Assembly: GCF_021391395.1 (NCBI RefSeq)
Contig: NZ_CP090059.1
Location: forward strand, 1,287,001 to 1,351,000
DNA from: Sphingomonas cannabina
GTDB lineage: Bacteria > Pseudomonadota > Alphaproteobacteria > Sphingomonadales > Sphingomonadaceae
Reading direction: 5' to 3'
Length of the DNA: 64,000 bases
This document shows positions 25,528-35,481 of this stretch, in pieces. The position numbers and the translations under genes were made by a program. Positions within the stretch are counted from its first letter, which is position 1; every line of letters starts with the position of its first letter. The notes under the pieces were generated by a model. It was not told where the DNA came from, made no database searches, and worked only from the letters and a program-made list of their open reading frames with translations.

Positions 25528-26472
25528 TCACGCCCCCGCAGCGGTCAGCCGGTCGAGCTGGTCGGTGGTGAGCGTCACGTCCCACGCGCCCACCAGCTCG
25601 CGGAGCTGATCGACGCTGGTCGCGCTGGCGATCGGGGCGGTGACGCCGGGCTGCGCCATCAGCCAGGCGAGCGCGATCTGGGCGAGGGTGGCGCCGGTCT
25701 CTTCCGCGACCTGATCCATCGCCGCCAGCACGCCGGCCTTTTCCTTGAGAAGCCCGGACATGCGGCCGCCGCGCGGGCTTTTGCCGAGGTCGGCCTCGCT
25801 GCGGTACTTGCCGGTGAGGAAGCCCGAGGCGAGCCCGTAATAGGGCAGCACGCCGATGTTGTGCTCGACGCAATAATCCTGGAGCTCGCCCTCGAAGCGA
25901 TGGCGGCTGACGAGATTGTATTCGGGCTGCAGCACGCGGTAGCGCGGCAGGTCCTTCGCCGCCGCCGTCTCGTTCGCCGACTTGAGGCGGGCGGCGTGGA
26001 AGTTGGAGGCGCCGAGCACGTGGATCTTGCCGGCGTCGGCGAGCTTGCCGAACGCCTCCAGTACGTCCTCCTGCGGCACGCTCTCGTCGTCCTGGTGCGC
26101 ATAATAGAGGTCGATGCGCTCGACCCCCAGCCGCTCGAGCGAAGCGTCGCAGGCGGCGGCAATGCGCGCGGGGGCGAGCTTCTCGCCGCCCTCGCCCGGG
26201 AGCATCCCGACCTTGGTCGCGATCTGGACCTTGCCGCGCTTGCCCGACGCCTTGAGCCAGGCGCCGATCATGCTTTCGGATTCGCCGCCGCGATGCCCCG
26301 GCACCCAGGCCGAGTAGACGTCGGCGGTGTCGATCATCGTGCCGCCCGCGTCGACGAAGGCGTCGAGCACGGCGAAGCTCGCCTTCTCGTCCGCGGTCCA
26401 GCCGAACACGTTGCCGCCCAGCACCAGCGGCGCGATGTCGAGGTCGGTGGCTCCCAGGCGGCGCGGCTGCAT
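25528..26472 (-). CDS. Aldo/keto reductase
   Basis: 314-residue NADPH-dependent oxidoreductase with a TIM-barrel fold. The catalytic tetrad is visible: Asp and Tyr in DTADVYSAW, Lys in IATKVGML and His in YYAHQDD. The NADP-binding C-terminal region carries PIASATSVDQLRELVGA. The ATG at 26472 overlaps the stop of the small lipoprotein gene (TGATG), so translation is coupled. The substrate is unknown; members of this branch reduce aldehydes and keto sugars. Confidence 0.92.
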   Translation of the reverse strand: MQPRRLGATDLDIAPLVLGGNVFGWTADEKASFAVLDAFVDAGGTMIDTADVYSAWVPGHRGGESESMIGAWLKASGKRGKVQIATKVGMLPGEGGEKLAPARIAAACDASLERLGVERIDLYYAHQDDESVPQEDVLEAFGKLADAGKIHVLGASNFHAARLKSANETAAAKDLPRYRVLQPEYNLVSRHRFEGELQDYCVEHNIGVLPYYGLASGFLTGKYRSEADLGKSPRGGRMSGLLKEKAGVLAAMDQVAEETGATLAQIALAWLMAQPGVTAPIASATSVDQLRELVGAWDVTLTTDQLDRLTAAGA

Positions 26473-26642
26473 CAGTTCAGGTCCTCCGGCGCGATGTTGG
26501 CGGCGGCCGCCTGATTGGCATCGAGCGCGGCGGCGGCCTCGTTGAGCTCCTGCTCCTGGTCGGCGGTGAGCTGGCCGGGAGCCCTCTGGTCGTCTCCGCT
26601 GCCGCAGCCCACAAGCAGCAGCAGCGGAGCGACCGCGATCAA
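26472..26642 (-). CDS. Small lipoprotein, 56 residues
   Basis: Short reading frame between two other minus-strand genes. With a TTG start at 26642 it gives a lipoprotein signal with lipobox LLVGC, followed by a charged, Ala/Glu-rich mature part (TADQEQELNEAAAALDANQ). CTG 26654 is the other possible start; no ATG is available and no strong ribosome site is visible. Its TGA overlaps the aldo-keto reductase ATG. The lipoprotein features and coupling make it likely real. No function is recognised. Confidence 0.55.
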   Translation of the reverse strand: MIAVAPLLLLVGCGSGDDQRAPGQLTADQEQELNEAAAALDANQAAAANIAPEDLN

Positions 26643-26650
26643 TGGCCGGA

Positions 26651-26932
26651 TCAGTGCGCGATCTCGTTGCCGGCGGCGTGGAGCGCGTTGCCGGCCGTAT
26701 CGGCAGCATGGTCGGCCATGTTGGCGGCATGATCGGTCGCGTTCTCGGCCGCGCCGAACGCCTGGTCGGCGGCGGCATCGACGTCGTTGACGGCCTCGCT
26801 CATCGTGGCATTGGCGTCGGCGGCCACCGCATCGGCGGCATTGCCGACCGCGGTCTGGCTATTGTCCGAGCAGGCGGCGAGGCCGAGGGCGGTCGCGGCA
26901 ACGGCGAGCGGCAGGATCAGTCGCTTGGTCAT
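26651..26932 (-). CDS. Small alanine-rich lipoprotein
   Basis: 93-residue lipoprotein. Signal peptide with lipobox LAAC (residues 18-21), then a mature helix rich in Ala, Asp and Asn with spaced repeats of NA-AD (GNAADAVAADANATMSEA, later ENATDHAANMADHAADTAGN), resembling entericidin-like or apolipophorin-like amphipathic helices. ATG 26932 is preceded by GGGGGAG. It ends 8 bases before the next small lipoprotein gene. It faces the divergent methionine regulator gene. Probably an envelope-associated protein of unknown role. Confidence 0.75.
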   Translation of the reverse strand: MTKRLILPLAVAATALGLAACSDNSQTAVGNAADAVAADANATMSEAVNDVDAAADQAFGAAENATDHAANMADHAADTAGNALHAAGNEIAH

Positions 26933-27021
26933 GTCTTTCTCCCCCGTGGATTGGGACGTGAACGCTAACCGAGCCCGATTGGTGCCGCAACCCGCCGCAA
27001 TTCGATGCCGCAACGGCCGCG

Positions 27022-27050
27022 TTGACCTCATATAAAGATATCTTTATATC
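27022..27050 (+). promoter_or_regulatory. Promoter with perfect palindrome controlling the methionine-cycle operon
   Basis: TTGACC (27022-27027), a 17-base spacer and TATATC (27045-27050) form a good promoter. The spacer and -10 are covered by the perfect 20-bp palindrome ATATAAAGATATCTTTATAT (27030-27049). A dyad in this position is what an ArsR-type repressor would use, and the first gene of the operon encodes an ArsR domain. The -10 lies just before ATG 27054, so the mRNA may be leaderless. Confidence 0.7.
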
Positions 27051-27053
27051 TAT

Positions 27054-28013
27054 ATGGCTATGACCATGGTCCTCGACATCTTCCGTGCGCTGGCGGATGG
27101 GACGCGGCTGCGCATCCTGGCGCTGCTGCGCACGATGGAGTTGTCGGTCGGCGAGCTGGCGCAAGTGCTGGGGCAGAGCCAACCGCGCGTCAGTCGCCAC
27201 GTCAAGATCCTGTGCGACGCCGGCCTCGCCGAGCGGCGCAAGGAAGGGAGCTGGGTGTTCGTCGCGCTGGGCAAGGCCGGCCGGGTCGGACCCGTGCTGA
27301 CGGCGCTCGACGAATGGAACAGGGAAGCGCCCGACCATTGGGCGGTGGCGGACAGCGCGCGGCTGGCGGCGGTGCGCGCCGATCGCGCCGCGGCGGCGGC
27401 CGAGTGGTTCGAGGCACATGCCGGCGAATGGGACGCGATCCGATCGCTCCACGTCGCCGACAGCGAGGTCGAGGCGGCGATGGCCCGCGTGGTCGGGGAC
27501 GCGCCGCTCGGCCGGCTGATCGACATCGGCACCGGCACCGGGCGGATGCTCGAGCTGTTCGCGCCCCGGGCGGAGACGGCGCTCGGCATCGACCGCTCGT
27601 CGGAAATGCTGCGGCTGGCACGGGCCAAGCTCGCCGGCGCCGCCAATACCGAGCTGCGCCAGGCCGACCTCTACGCGCTGCCGATGGTGGACGATGCGGC
27701 GGACCTCGCGATCATCCACCACGTTCTCCATTTCGCGCAGCAGCCGGGCGCGGCGATCGCCGAGGCGGCGCGGGTACTCGCGCCCGGCGGCCGGCTGCTG
27801 ATCGCCGATTTCGCGCCGCACGATCGCGAGGAGCTGCGCAGCCGCGAGGGGCACACGCGGCTCGGCTTTTCGGACGAGCAGATGCTCGGCTGGTTCGAGA
27901 GCGCCGGGCTGGCGCCGGTGCAGGTCGAGACGCTGGAGGGCGGCGAGCTCACGGTGAAATTGTGGCTGGCGAGGAAAACCGGCACGGACATGAAGGAGGT
28001 GAAAGCGGCATGA
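27054..28013 (+). CDS. ArsR-family regulator fused to SAM-dependent methyltransferase
   Basis: 319-residue two-domain protein. Residues 5-95 are an ArsR winged helix (ALADGTRLRILALLRTMELS; GQSQPRVSRHVKILCDAGL). Residues 140-305 form a class I methyltransferase with the SAM motif LIDIGTGTGRMLEL and a motif VLAPGGRLLIADF. It heads an operon with metF and split metH, so it is probably the sensor-repressor of the methionine cycle, binding SAM or S-adenosylhomocysteine; ArsR regulators of this cycle are known in Proteobacteria. ATGs at 27054, 27060 and 27066 are all possible starts and none has a ribosome site. Stop overlaps metF by ATGA. Confidence 0.88.
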   Translation: MAMTMVLDIFRALADGTRLRILALLRTMELSVGELAQVLGQSQPRVSRHVKILCDAGLAERRKEGSWVFVALGKAGRVGPVLTALDEWNREAPDHWAVADSARLAAVRADRAAAAAEWFEAHAGEWDAIRSLHVADSEVEAAMARVVGDAPLGRLIDIGTGTGRMLELFAPRAETALGIDRSSEMLRLARAKLAGAANTELRQADLYALPMVDDAADLAIIHHVLHFAQQPGAAIAEAARVLAPGGRLLIADFAPHDREELRSREGHTRLGFSDEQMLGWFESAGLAPVQVETLEGGELTVKLWLARKTGTDMKEVKAA

Positions 28014-28942
28014 CCCGGCAGGACGAGGAAGCGCGGCGCGCGACGGCGGGGCCGCTCTATGCCGATCTCGCCGGCGATATCGGCGTGTCGTTCGAGTTCT
28101 TCCCGCCCAAGACGGAGAAGATGGAGGAGACGCTGTGGGAGTCGGTCAAGACGCTCGAGCCGCTCGGCCCCCGCTTCGTCTCGGTGACCTATGGCGCGGG
28201 CGGATCGACCCGCGAGCGCACCCATGCGACGGTGGCGCGGATCGAGCGCGAGACGTCGCTGGCGGCGGCGGCGCACCTCACCTGCGTCGAGGCGACGCGC
28301 GAGCAGATCGATGCGGTCGCGGAGGAATATTGGGCGGCGGGCGTGCGGCACATCGTCGCTTTGCGCGGCGATCCGCCGGTGGCGGGCGCCAAGTTCGTGT
28401 CGCCGGCGGGCGGATACGAGAATGCCGCGGCGCTGGTCGCGGGCCTCAGGAAGCTGCACCCGTTCGAGATCTCGGTGGCGGCCTATCCCGAATGCCATCC
28501 GGACTCGCCCGATCCCGCGGCCGACCTCGACAACCTCAAGCGCAAGCTCGACGCCGGCGCGACGCGGGCGATCACGCAATTCTTCTTCGAGGCGGAGACG
28601 TTCCTGCGCTACCGCGACGCCGTCGCGGCGGCGGGGATCGACGCGGAGATCGTGCCGGGGATCATGCCCGTCACCAACTTCGCCAGCATCCAGCGGATGG
28701 CGGGGATGTGCGGGACGGCGGTGCCCTCGTGGCTGGCGCGGCTGTTCGAGGGGCTCGACGACCATCCCGGCGCGCGCCAGCTCGTCGCGGCGACGGTGGC
28801 GGCGGAGCTGTGCCGCCGGCTCTATGCGGGCGGGGTACGCAACTTCCATTTCTACACGCTCAACCGCGCGGAGCTCAGCTACGCGATCTGCCACCTGCTG
28901 GGGCTGAGGCCGCAGGGCAAGGCGCGGGAGGCGGCGGCGTAG
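28010..28942 (+). CDS. metF: Methylenetetrahydrofolate reductase
   Basis: 310-residue flavoprotein that reduces 5,10-methylene-THF to 5-methyl-THF, the methyl donor for MetH. Family signatures are visible: SFEFFPPKT near residue 25, TYGAGGSTR, ALRGDPP, QFFFEAETFLRY and the VPGIMPV loop. It begins inside the regulator's stop (ATGA) with AAGGAGGTGA upstream, and is followed by a strong long inverted repeat before the homocysteine-binding half of MetH. Confidence 0.96.
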   Translation: MTRQDEEARRATAGPLYADLAGDIGVSFEFFPPKTEKMEETLWESVKTLEPLGPRFVSVTYGAGGSTRERTHATVARIERETSLAAAAHLTCVEATREQIDAVAEEYWAAGVRHIVALRGDPPVAGAKFVSPAGGYENAAALVAGLRKLHPFEISVAAYPECHPDSPDPAADLDNLKRKLDAGATRAITQFFFEAETFLRYRDAVAAAGIDAEIVPGIMPVTNFASIQRMAGMCGTAVPSWLARLFEGLDDHPGARQLVAATVAAELCRRLYAGGVRNFHFYTLNRAELSYAICHLLGLRPQGKAREAAA

Positions 28943-28959
28943 CAATATGTAGCAATATA

Positions 28960-29064
28960 AAGCCCCTCCCCTTCAGGGGAGGGGTTGGGGGTGGGGGAGT
29001 GCGGCAGGCCGTCCGGTTCGCGGACAGCCCCCACCCCAACCCCTCCCCTGAAGGGGAGGGGCTT
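28960..29064. repeat. Long GC-rich inverted repeat (type C) between metF and metH
   Basis: About 105 bp. Left arm 28960-28997 and right arm 29028-29064 are near-perfect reverse complements differing by one G. Each arm also contains its own perfect hairpin, CCCCTCCCCT-TC-AGGGGAGGGG. It may act as a terminator or attenuator between metF and the first metH gene. Purely intergenic. Confidence 0.7.
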
Positions 29065-29077
29065 AAGTAAGGACGGA

Positions 29078-30127
29078 ATGATGACTGCACGCGAGATACT
29101 GCTGGCCGAAGCCGCCAAGCGCATTCTGATGAACGACGGCGGGTTCGGCACCGAGATCCAGGCTTGGAAGCTGTCCGAGGCCGATTACGCCGGCACGCTC
29201 GGCCTCTCGCACGACCAGAAGGGCAACAACGACATCCTCGCGCTGACCAAGCCCGAGGTGCCGGGCTCGATCCACCGCGCCTATTTCGAGGCGGGGGCCG
29301 ACATCGCGTCGACCAACACCTTCTCCGCCAACCGGATCAGCCAGGCCGATTACGGCGCCGAGCATCTCGTCCGCGAGATCAACGTCGCGAGCGCGGGGCT
29401 CGCGCGATCGATCGCCGATGAATTCACCGCCAGGGACGGCCGCCCGCGCTTCGTTGCGGGCTCGCTCGGACCGACCAACAAGACGCTGTCGCTGTCGCCC
29501 GACGTCAACGACCCCGGCTATCGCGAGATCGACTTCGATTACCTGAAGGAGGTCTATCGCGAGCAGATCGACGCCTTGGTCGAGGGCGGGGCGGACTTCA
29601 TCCTGATCGAGACGGTGTTCGACACATTGAATGCCAAGGCTGGGGTGATGGCTGCGATCGAGGCCGCCGAGGCGCTCGGCCGCGACCTGCCGATCATGCT
29701 GTCGATGACGCTGACCGACCTTTCCGGCCGCAACCTTTCCGGTCACACGGTCGAGGCGTTCTGGCACGCGGTGCGGCACGCGAAGCCGCTGACGATCGGC
29801 CTCAACTGCTCGTTCGGCGCGGAGCAGCTCCGCCCGCACGTCGCATCGCTGGCCAAGATCGCCGACACGCTGATCATGGTCTATCCCAACGCCGGCCTGC
29901 CCAACGAACTCGGCGCCTATGACGAGCTGCCCGAGACGACGGCGGCGCTGGTCAAGGAATGGGCGGACCAGGGTCAGGTCAACATCCTCGGCGGCTGCTG
30001 CGGGTCGACCCCCGCGCACATCAAGGCGATCGCGGAAGCGGTGAAGGCACTGCCGCCGCGCGCGATCCCGACGCCGGAGGTGCGGACGCGGCTGGCGGGC
30101 CTCGAGCCGTTCACCATGGCGGCTTGA
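29078..30127 (+). CDS. metH: Methionine synthase, homocysteine-binding subunit (split MetH, N-terminal part)
   Basis: 349-residue homocysteine S-methyltransferase domain, corresponding to the first module of cobalamin-dependent MetH. Zinc ligands are visible as the Cys in GLNCSFGAEQ and the pair in GGCCGSTPAH. The N-terminal ILMNDGGFGTEIQ motif is typical. ATG 29078 is immediately followed by a second ATG (29081), with AAGGA upstream. The pterin, cobalamin and activation modules are in the next gene; such a split is known in several alphaproteobacteria, so the two proteins should work as a complex. A perfect hairpin separates the two halves. Confidence 0.94.
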   Translation: MMTAREILLAEAAKRILMNDGGFGTEIQAWKLSEADYAGTLGLSHDQKGNNDILALTKPEVPGSIHRAYFEAGADIASTNTFSANRISQADYGAEHLVREINVASAGLARSIADEFTARDGRPRFVAGSLGPTNKTLSLSPDVNDPGYREIDFDYLKEVYREQIDALVEGGADFILIETVFDTLNAKAGVMAAIEAAEALGRDLPIMLSMTLTDLSGRNLSGHTVEAFWHAVRHAKPLTIGLNCSFGAEQLRPHVASLAKIADTLIMVYPNAGLPNELGAYDELPETTAALVKEWADQGQVNILGGCCGSTPAHIKAIAEAVKALPPRAIPTPEVRTRLAGLEPFTMAA

Positions 30128-30130
30128 TCA

Positions 30131-30156
30131 GATCCTCCCCGCTTGCGGGGAGGATC
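30131..30156. repeat. Perfect hairpin between the two metH genes
   Basis: 12-bp arms GATCCTCCCCGC and GCGGGGAGGATC with a TT loop, directly after the first metH stop and 10 bases before the second start. It resembles a single arm of the longer intergenic repeats nearby. No U-tract follows. It may tune the ratio of the two subunits or be a minimal repeat insertion. Confidence 0.6.
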
Positions 30157-30166
30157 AGAGAAGACG

Positions 30167-32818
<2,652 letters not shown>

Positions 32819-32823
32819 AGCCT

Positions 32824-32964
32824 CATTCAAATCCTCCCCCGCCAGGGGGAGGTGGCACGCGAAGCGTGACGGAGGGGGCGGAAGCACACCGGCAGTAAGT
32901 CGCCATCCTCCCCCTCCGTCAGCCTGCAGCTGCCACCTCCCCCTGGCGGGGGAGGATTTGAATG
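32824..32964. repeat. Long GC-rich inverted repeat (type B)
   Basis: 141 bp with perfect 34-nt terminal arms (32824-32857 and 32931-32964), core TCCCCCGCCAGGGGGAGG. Located between metH and the convergent hypothetical gene at 32969. The same arms recur at 33753-33880, just beyond that gene, so one small gene is bracketed by two copies. Confidence 0.75.
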
Positions 32965-32968
32965 TGCG

Positions 32969-33661
32969 TCAGTCCGGTTGACCGTGTGCCGGCACCGTTT
33001 CCAAGGCGGCCAGCCGCGCGCGATAGTCCGCCAGCAGCGCGGGATCGGCATCCTCGGCGTGACGTACGACGAAGTCGGCGAGCGCTTGCCTCAACTCGTC
33101 GCGGAACTTCGCATTGTCCGGCGCCGCATCCAGTTTCGCCGACGCGGTCTCGACAGGTTCCCTGTCCCGCGCGATCAGGCGCCTGCGGCCATAGGGCGAT
33201 TGATCGACCATGATCGCGATGTTGCGAGGGAAGCCCGGGACATATTTGACGGCGAAGCGCTCGCCCTCCGGCGGGATCAGGATCTCGTTGCGCCACGGAT
33301 AGAGCGCCGCCGTCATGGTGTCGAAGCTGGTTTCGACGTCGCGCCCGTCCGCCGTCCGCACGACCGCCTCATAGTACCAGATGTTGTTGTCGTTCAGGGT
33401 GGAGCTGGTTTCCTCCGAATGGACGATCACCGCCGTGCCCGGCGTTCCGACAACGTTGAGGAACAGCGCGTTCACGGCCGAGCCGAAGAACGGGCTGAGC
33501 ACGCCCATGATGAATCCCGGGATTCCCAGGACCATCCATCCCGATCGTCGCGTCACCCGAGCCAGCAACGCCCCGATCGAGAAGGCGATCAGGGGATAGA
33601 GCGGCATTGCCAGGATGGGATGGTGGCCGAGGAAATAGAAGACCGCCGATATCGCCCCCAT
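32969..33661 (-). CDS. Hypothetical membrane-anchored protein
   Basis: 230-residue protein with two N-terminal transmembrane segments (about residues 5-35 and 43-70), then a soluble domain beginning near VIVHSEETSSTLNDNN that may be beta-rich (YYEAVVRTADGRDVETSF; YVPGFPRNIAIMVDQSPYG), and a charged helical tail. ATG 33661 has GGAGAAG 6 bases upstream; a GTG at 33676 is an alternative. No family recognised. It is bracketed by two type-B inverted repeats, which is suggestive of insertion by or around those elements but may be chance. Confidence 0.7.
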   Translation of the reverse strand: MGAISAVFYFLGHHPILAMPLYPLIAFSIGALLARVTRRSGWMVLGIPGFIMGVLSPFFGSAVNALFLNVVGTPGTAVIVHSEETSSTLNDNNIWYYEAVVRTADGRDVETSFDTMTAALYPWRNEILIPPEGERFAVKYVPGFPRNIAIMVDQSPYGRRRLIARDREPVETASAKLDAAPDNAKFRDELRQALADFVVRHAEDADPALLADYRARLAALETVPAHGQPD

Positions 33662-33752
33662 GCGCGTCTTCTCCACCCCTGGCGTGATGCCGGGCTATGG
33701 CGGGAGGGTTTGCACCGGTCAATCGTGGCGTTTCGGGAAACGCGCGTCCCTT

Positions 33753-33880
33753 TCAATCCTCCCCCGCCAGCGGGAGGTGTCAGCCTAAGGCTAACGGAGG
33801 GGGAGGACGGCGAACCGGTATGCTTCCTCCCCCTCCGTCGTGCTTCGCACGCCACCTCCCCCTGGCGGGGGAGGATTTGA
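33753..33880. repeat. Long GC-rich inverted repeat (type B), second copy
   Basis: 128 bp with arms 33753-33779 and 33852-33880 matching the arms of 32824-32964 apart from small changes. The interior also repeats the motif AACGGAGGGGGAGG and its complement. Lies between the hypothetical gene and the NmrA-type reductase gene. Confidence 0.72.
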
Positions 33881-33893
33881 GCGTCGCCTGATC

Positions 33894-34766
33894 CTATCCC
33901 TTGAGCGCCTCCGCAATCGTCGCAGCGAACGGCGTCGTCGGCCGGCCGATCAGGCGCGAAAGCGCGTGTCCGTCGTCGAACACGGCGCCGTCGGCGGTGG
34001 CGGCGCTGGAGTCCGCGATCAGCGCGGCATAGGGCTCGGGCAGCCCCGCGGTGACGAGCGCCGTGCGGTACTCCGCTTCCGGCATATCGACATAGGGAAT
34101 CTCGCGGCCGGCCTGGCGCGACAGTTCGGCGGCGAACTCGGCCATCGTGAAGGCTTCATCCCCGGCGAGTTCATGGACGGCGTCGGACGGCGCATCCTCG
34201 TCGAGCAGCGCCGCCGCCGCGGCCTCGGCATAGTCGGTCCGCGTGGCGCCGGAGATGCGGCCGTCCCTGGCACTGCCGATCACGGCGCCGTGCGTGAGCG
34301 CGGCGGGGATCGAGGCGGTGTAGTTCTCCGTATACCAGCCGTTGCGCAGCAGGGTGTAGGGAAGGCCGCTCGCCTTGATCAGCGCTTCGGTCTGGAGGTG
34401 CTCCTCGGCGAGGGCGAGCTTCGACGTGTCGGCGCGCAGCACGCTGGTATAGGCGATCCGCGCGACGCCGGCGCGCTTCGCCGCCTCGATCGCGTTGCGG
34501 TGCTGCGGGACGCGCTGGCCGACCGCGTTCGATGAGATCAGCAGCAGCCGCTCGGCACCGGCGAAGGCCGTGTCGAGCGTATCCGGCCGCTCATAGTCGC
34601 CCTGGCGGATCGTCACGCCGTCGGGAAAGAGCGAAGCAGCGCGAGCGGGATCGCGGACGATCGCCGCGACGGCGGCAGGTCCTGCGCGCCTGGCGAGCGC
34701 GGCGACAACGAGCAGGCCGAGCTGGCCGCTGGCGGCGGTGACGAAGAAACGAGGCTGTACGGTCAT
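33894..34766 (-). CDS. NmrA-type NAD(P)-binding protein (QorB-like quinone reductase)
   Basis: 290-residue atypical short-chain dehydrogenase. The N-terminal Rossmann motif is FFVTAASGQLGLLV (GxxGxxG variant), followed by RQGDYERPDTLDTAFAGAER and later YTLLRNGWYTENY. This pattern is typical of the QorB/NmrA group, which reduce quinones with NADPH. ATG 34766 has GGAG upstream. It diverges from an HxlR regulator gene whose single N-terminal cysteine suits a redox sensor, as in QorR/YodB systems. Function as a quinone-stress enzyme is therefore likely but inferred. Confidence 0.85.
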   Translation of the reverse strand: MTVQPRFFVTAASGQLGLLVVAALARRAGPAAVAAIVRDPARAASLFPDGVTIRQGDYERPDTLDTAFAGAERLLLISSNAVGQRVPQHRNAIEAAKRAGVARIAYTSVLRADTSKLALAEEHLQTEALIKASGLPYTLLRNGWYTENYTASIPAALTHGAVIGSARDGRISGATRTDYAEAAAAALLDEDAPSDAVHELAGDEAFTMAEFAAELSRQAGREIPYVDMPEAEYRTALVTAGLPEPYAALIADSSAATADGAVFDDGHALSRLIGRPTTPFAATIAEALKG

Positions 34767-34787
34767 TGCGGTCTCCGGTCTCGATGA

Positions 34788-34817
34788 TTGACCATGGTCT
34801 CAAATAGAGACTACAAA
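34788..34817 (+). promoter_or_regulatory. Promoter and HxlR-type operator
   Basis: TTGACC (34788-34793), an 18-base spacer and TACAAA (34812-34817) form a promoter for the HxlR gene. Within the spacer is a perfect dyad GTCTC-AAATA-GAGAC (34797-34811). Extra GGTCTC copies occur at 34770-34782, toward the divergent NmrA gene. A repressor bound here would control both genes. Confidence 0.55.
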
Positions 34818-34869
34818 TCGATCCGGAAGACGGCACTTTCCCGTCACCTGGTTACGCCGGAGATACCCG

Positions 34870-35262
34870 ATGGACGCGCATGAGACGCTGGGTGTGAAGT
34901 TCGAGCAATGGCTGGCGATGGGGTTCAACGAGACACGGTGCCCTGTGCGCAGCCTGCTCGACCGGATCGGCGATCGCTGGTCGATGCTGCTGCTCGGCGC
35001 GTTGGCAGGCGGGCCGAAGCGATTCAGCGCGCTCGCCCGCGCGGTGCCCGACATCTCGAAGCGGATGCTGACCCAGACGCTGCGCACGCTGGAGACCGAC
35101 GGGCTCGTCCACCGCGACGTCCGGCCGACCGTGCCGCCCAGCGTCACCTATTCGCTGACCCCGCTCGGGAAGAGCTTCGCCGCGCCGCTGCTGGGACTGG
35201 TCGAATGGGCGGAAGCCAATTTCGGCGCCGTGCTGGCGGCGCGGGAGCGGATGGCGGCGTAG
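34870..35262 (+). CDS. HxlR-family transcriptional regulator
   Basis: 130-residue winged-helix regulator. The HxlR core is complete: [39 protein letters not shown] and the wing [13 protein letters not shown]. The N-terminal Cys of ETRCPVRS is the position used for thiol-based sensing in QorR and YodB. GGAG lies 7 bases before ATG 34870. Divergent from the NmrA-type reductase, its likely target. Followed by a long inverted repeat that may end transcription. Confidence 0.92.
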   Translation: MDAHETLGVKFEQWLAMGFNETRCPVRSLLDRIGDRWSMLLLGALAGGPKRFSALARAVPDISKRMLTQTLRTLETDGLVHRDVRPTVPPSVTYSLTPLGKSFAAPLLGLVEWAEANFGAVLAARERMAA

Positions 35263-35269
35263 ATGGGAC

Positions 35270-35415
35270 TCAAGCTCCTCCCCGGCACGGGGAGGGGGAC
35301 CAAGACGCGCAGCGGCTTGGTGGAGGGGGCCCTCAACGCCGGAATCCGTCTAGGCGGGCCCCTCCACCACTCGCTTCGCGAGCGGTCCCCCTCCCCGTGC
35401 CGGGGAGGAGCTTGA
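35270..35415. repeat. Long GC-rich inverted repeat (type A), second copy
   Basis: 146 bp with perfect 32-nt terminal arms (35270-35301 and 35384-35415) sharing the core TCCTCCCCGGCACGGGGAGG with the element at 25385-25513. Inside are CGCTTCGCGAGCG and other small hairpins. It sits between the HxlR and MFS genes. The 35416-35481 remainder contains only the MFS ribosome site. Confidence 0.75.
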
Positions 35416-35481
35416 AGACAAAGAATTCACTTCCCTAATGGGATCGGCTTTGCTTGGTTCCGCCGAGCAACGGAGGGGATG

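Noticed and set aside
28943..29077. Possible SAM riboswitch before metH
   Set aside because: The structure is a simple two-armed GC-rich inverted repeat with no riboswitch core, and related repeats occur at unrelated genes.
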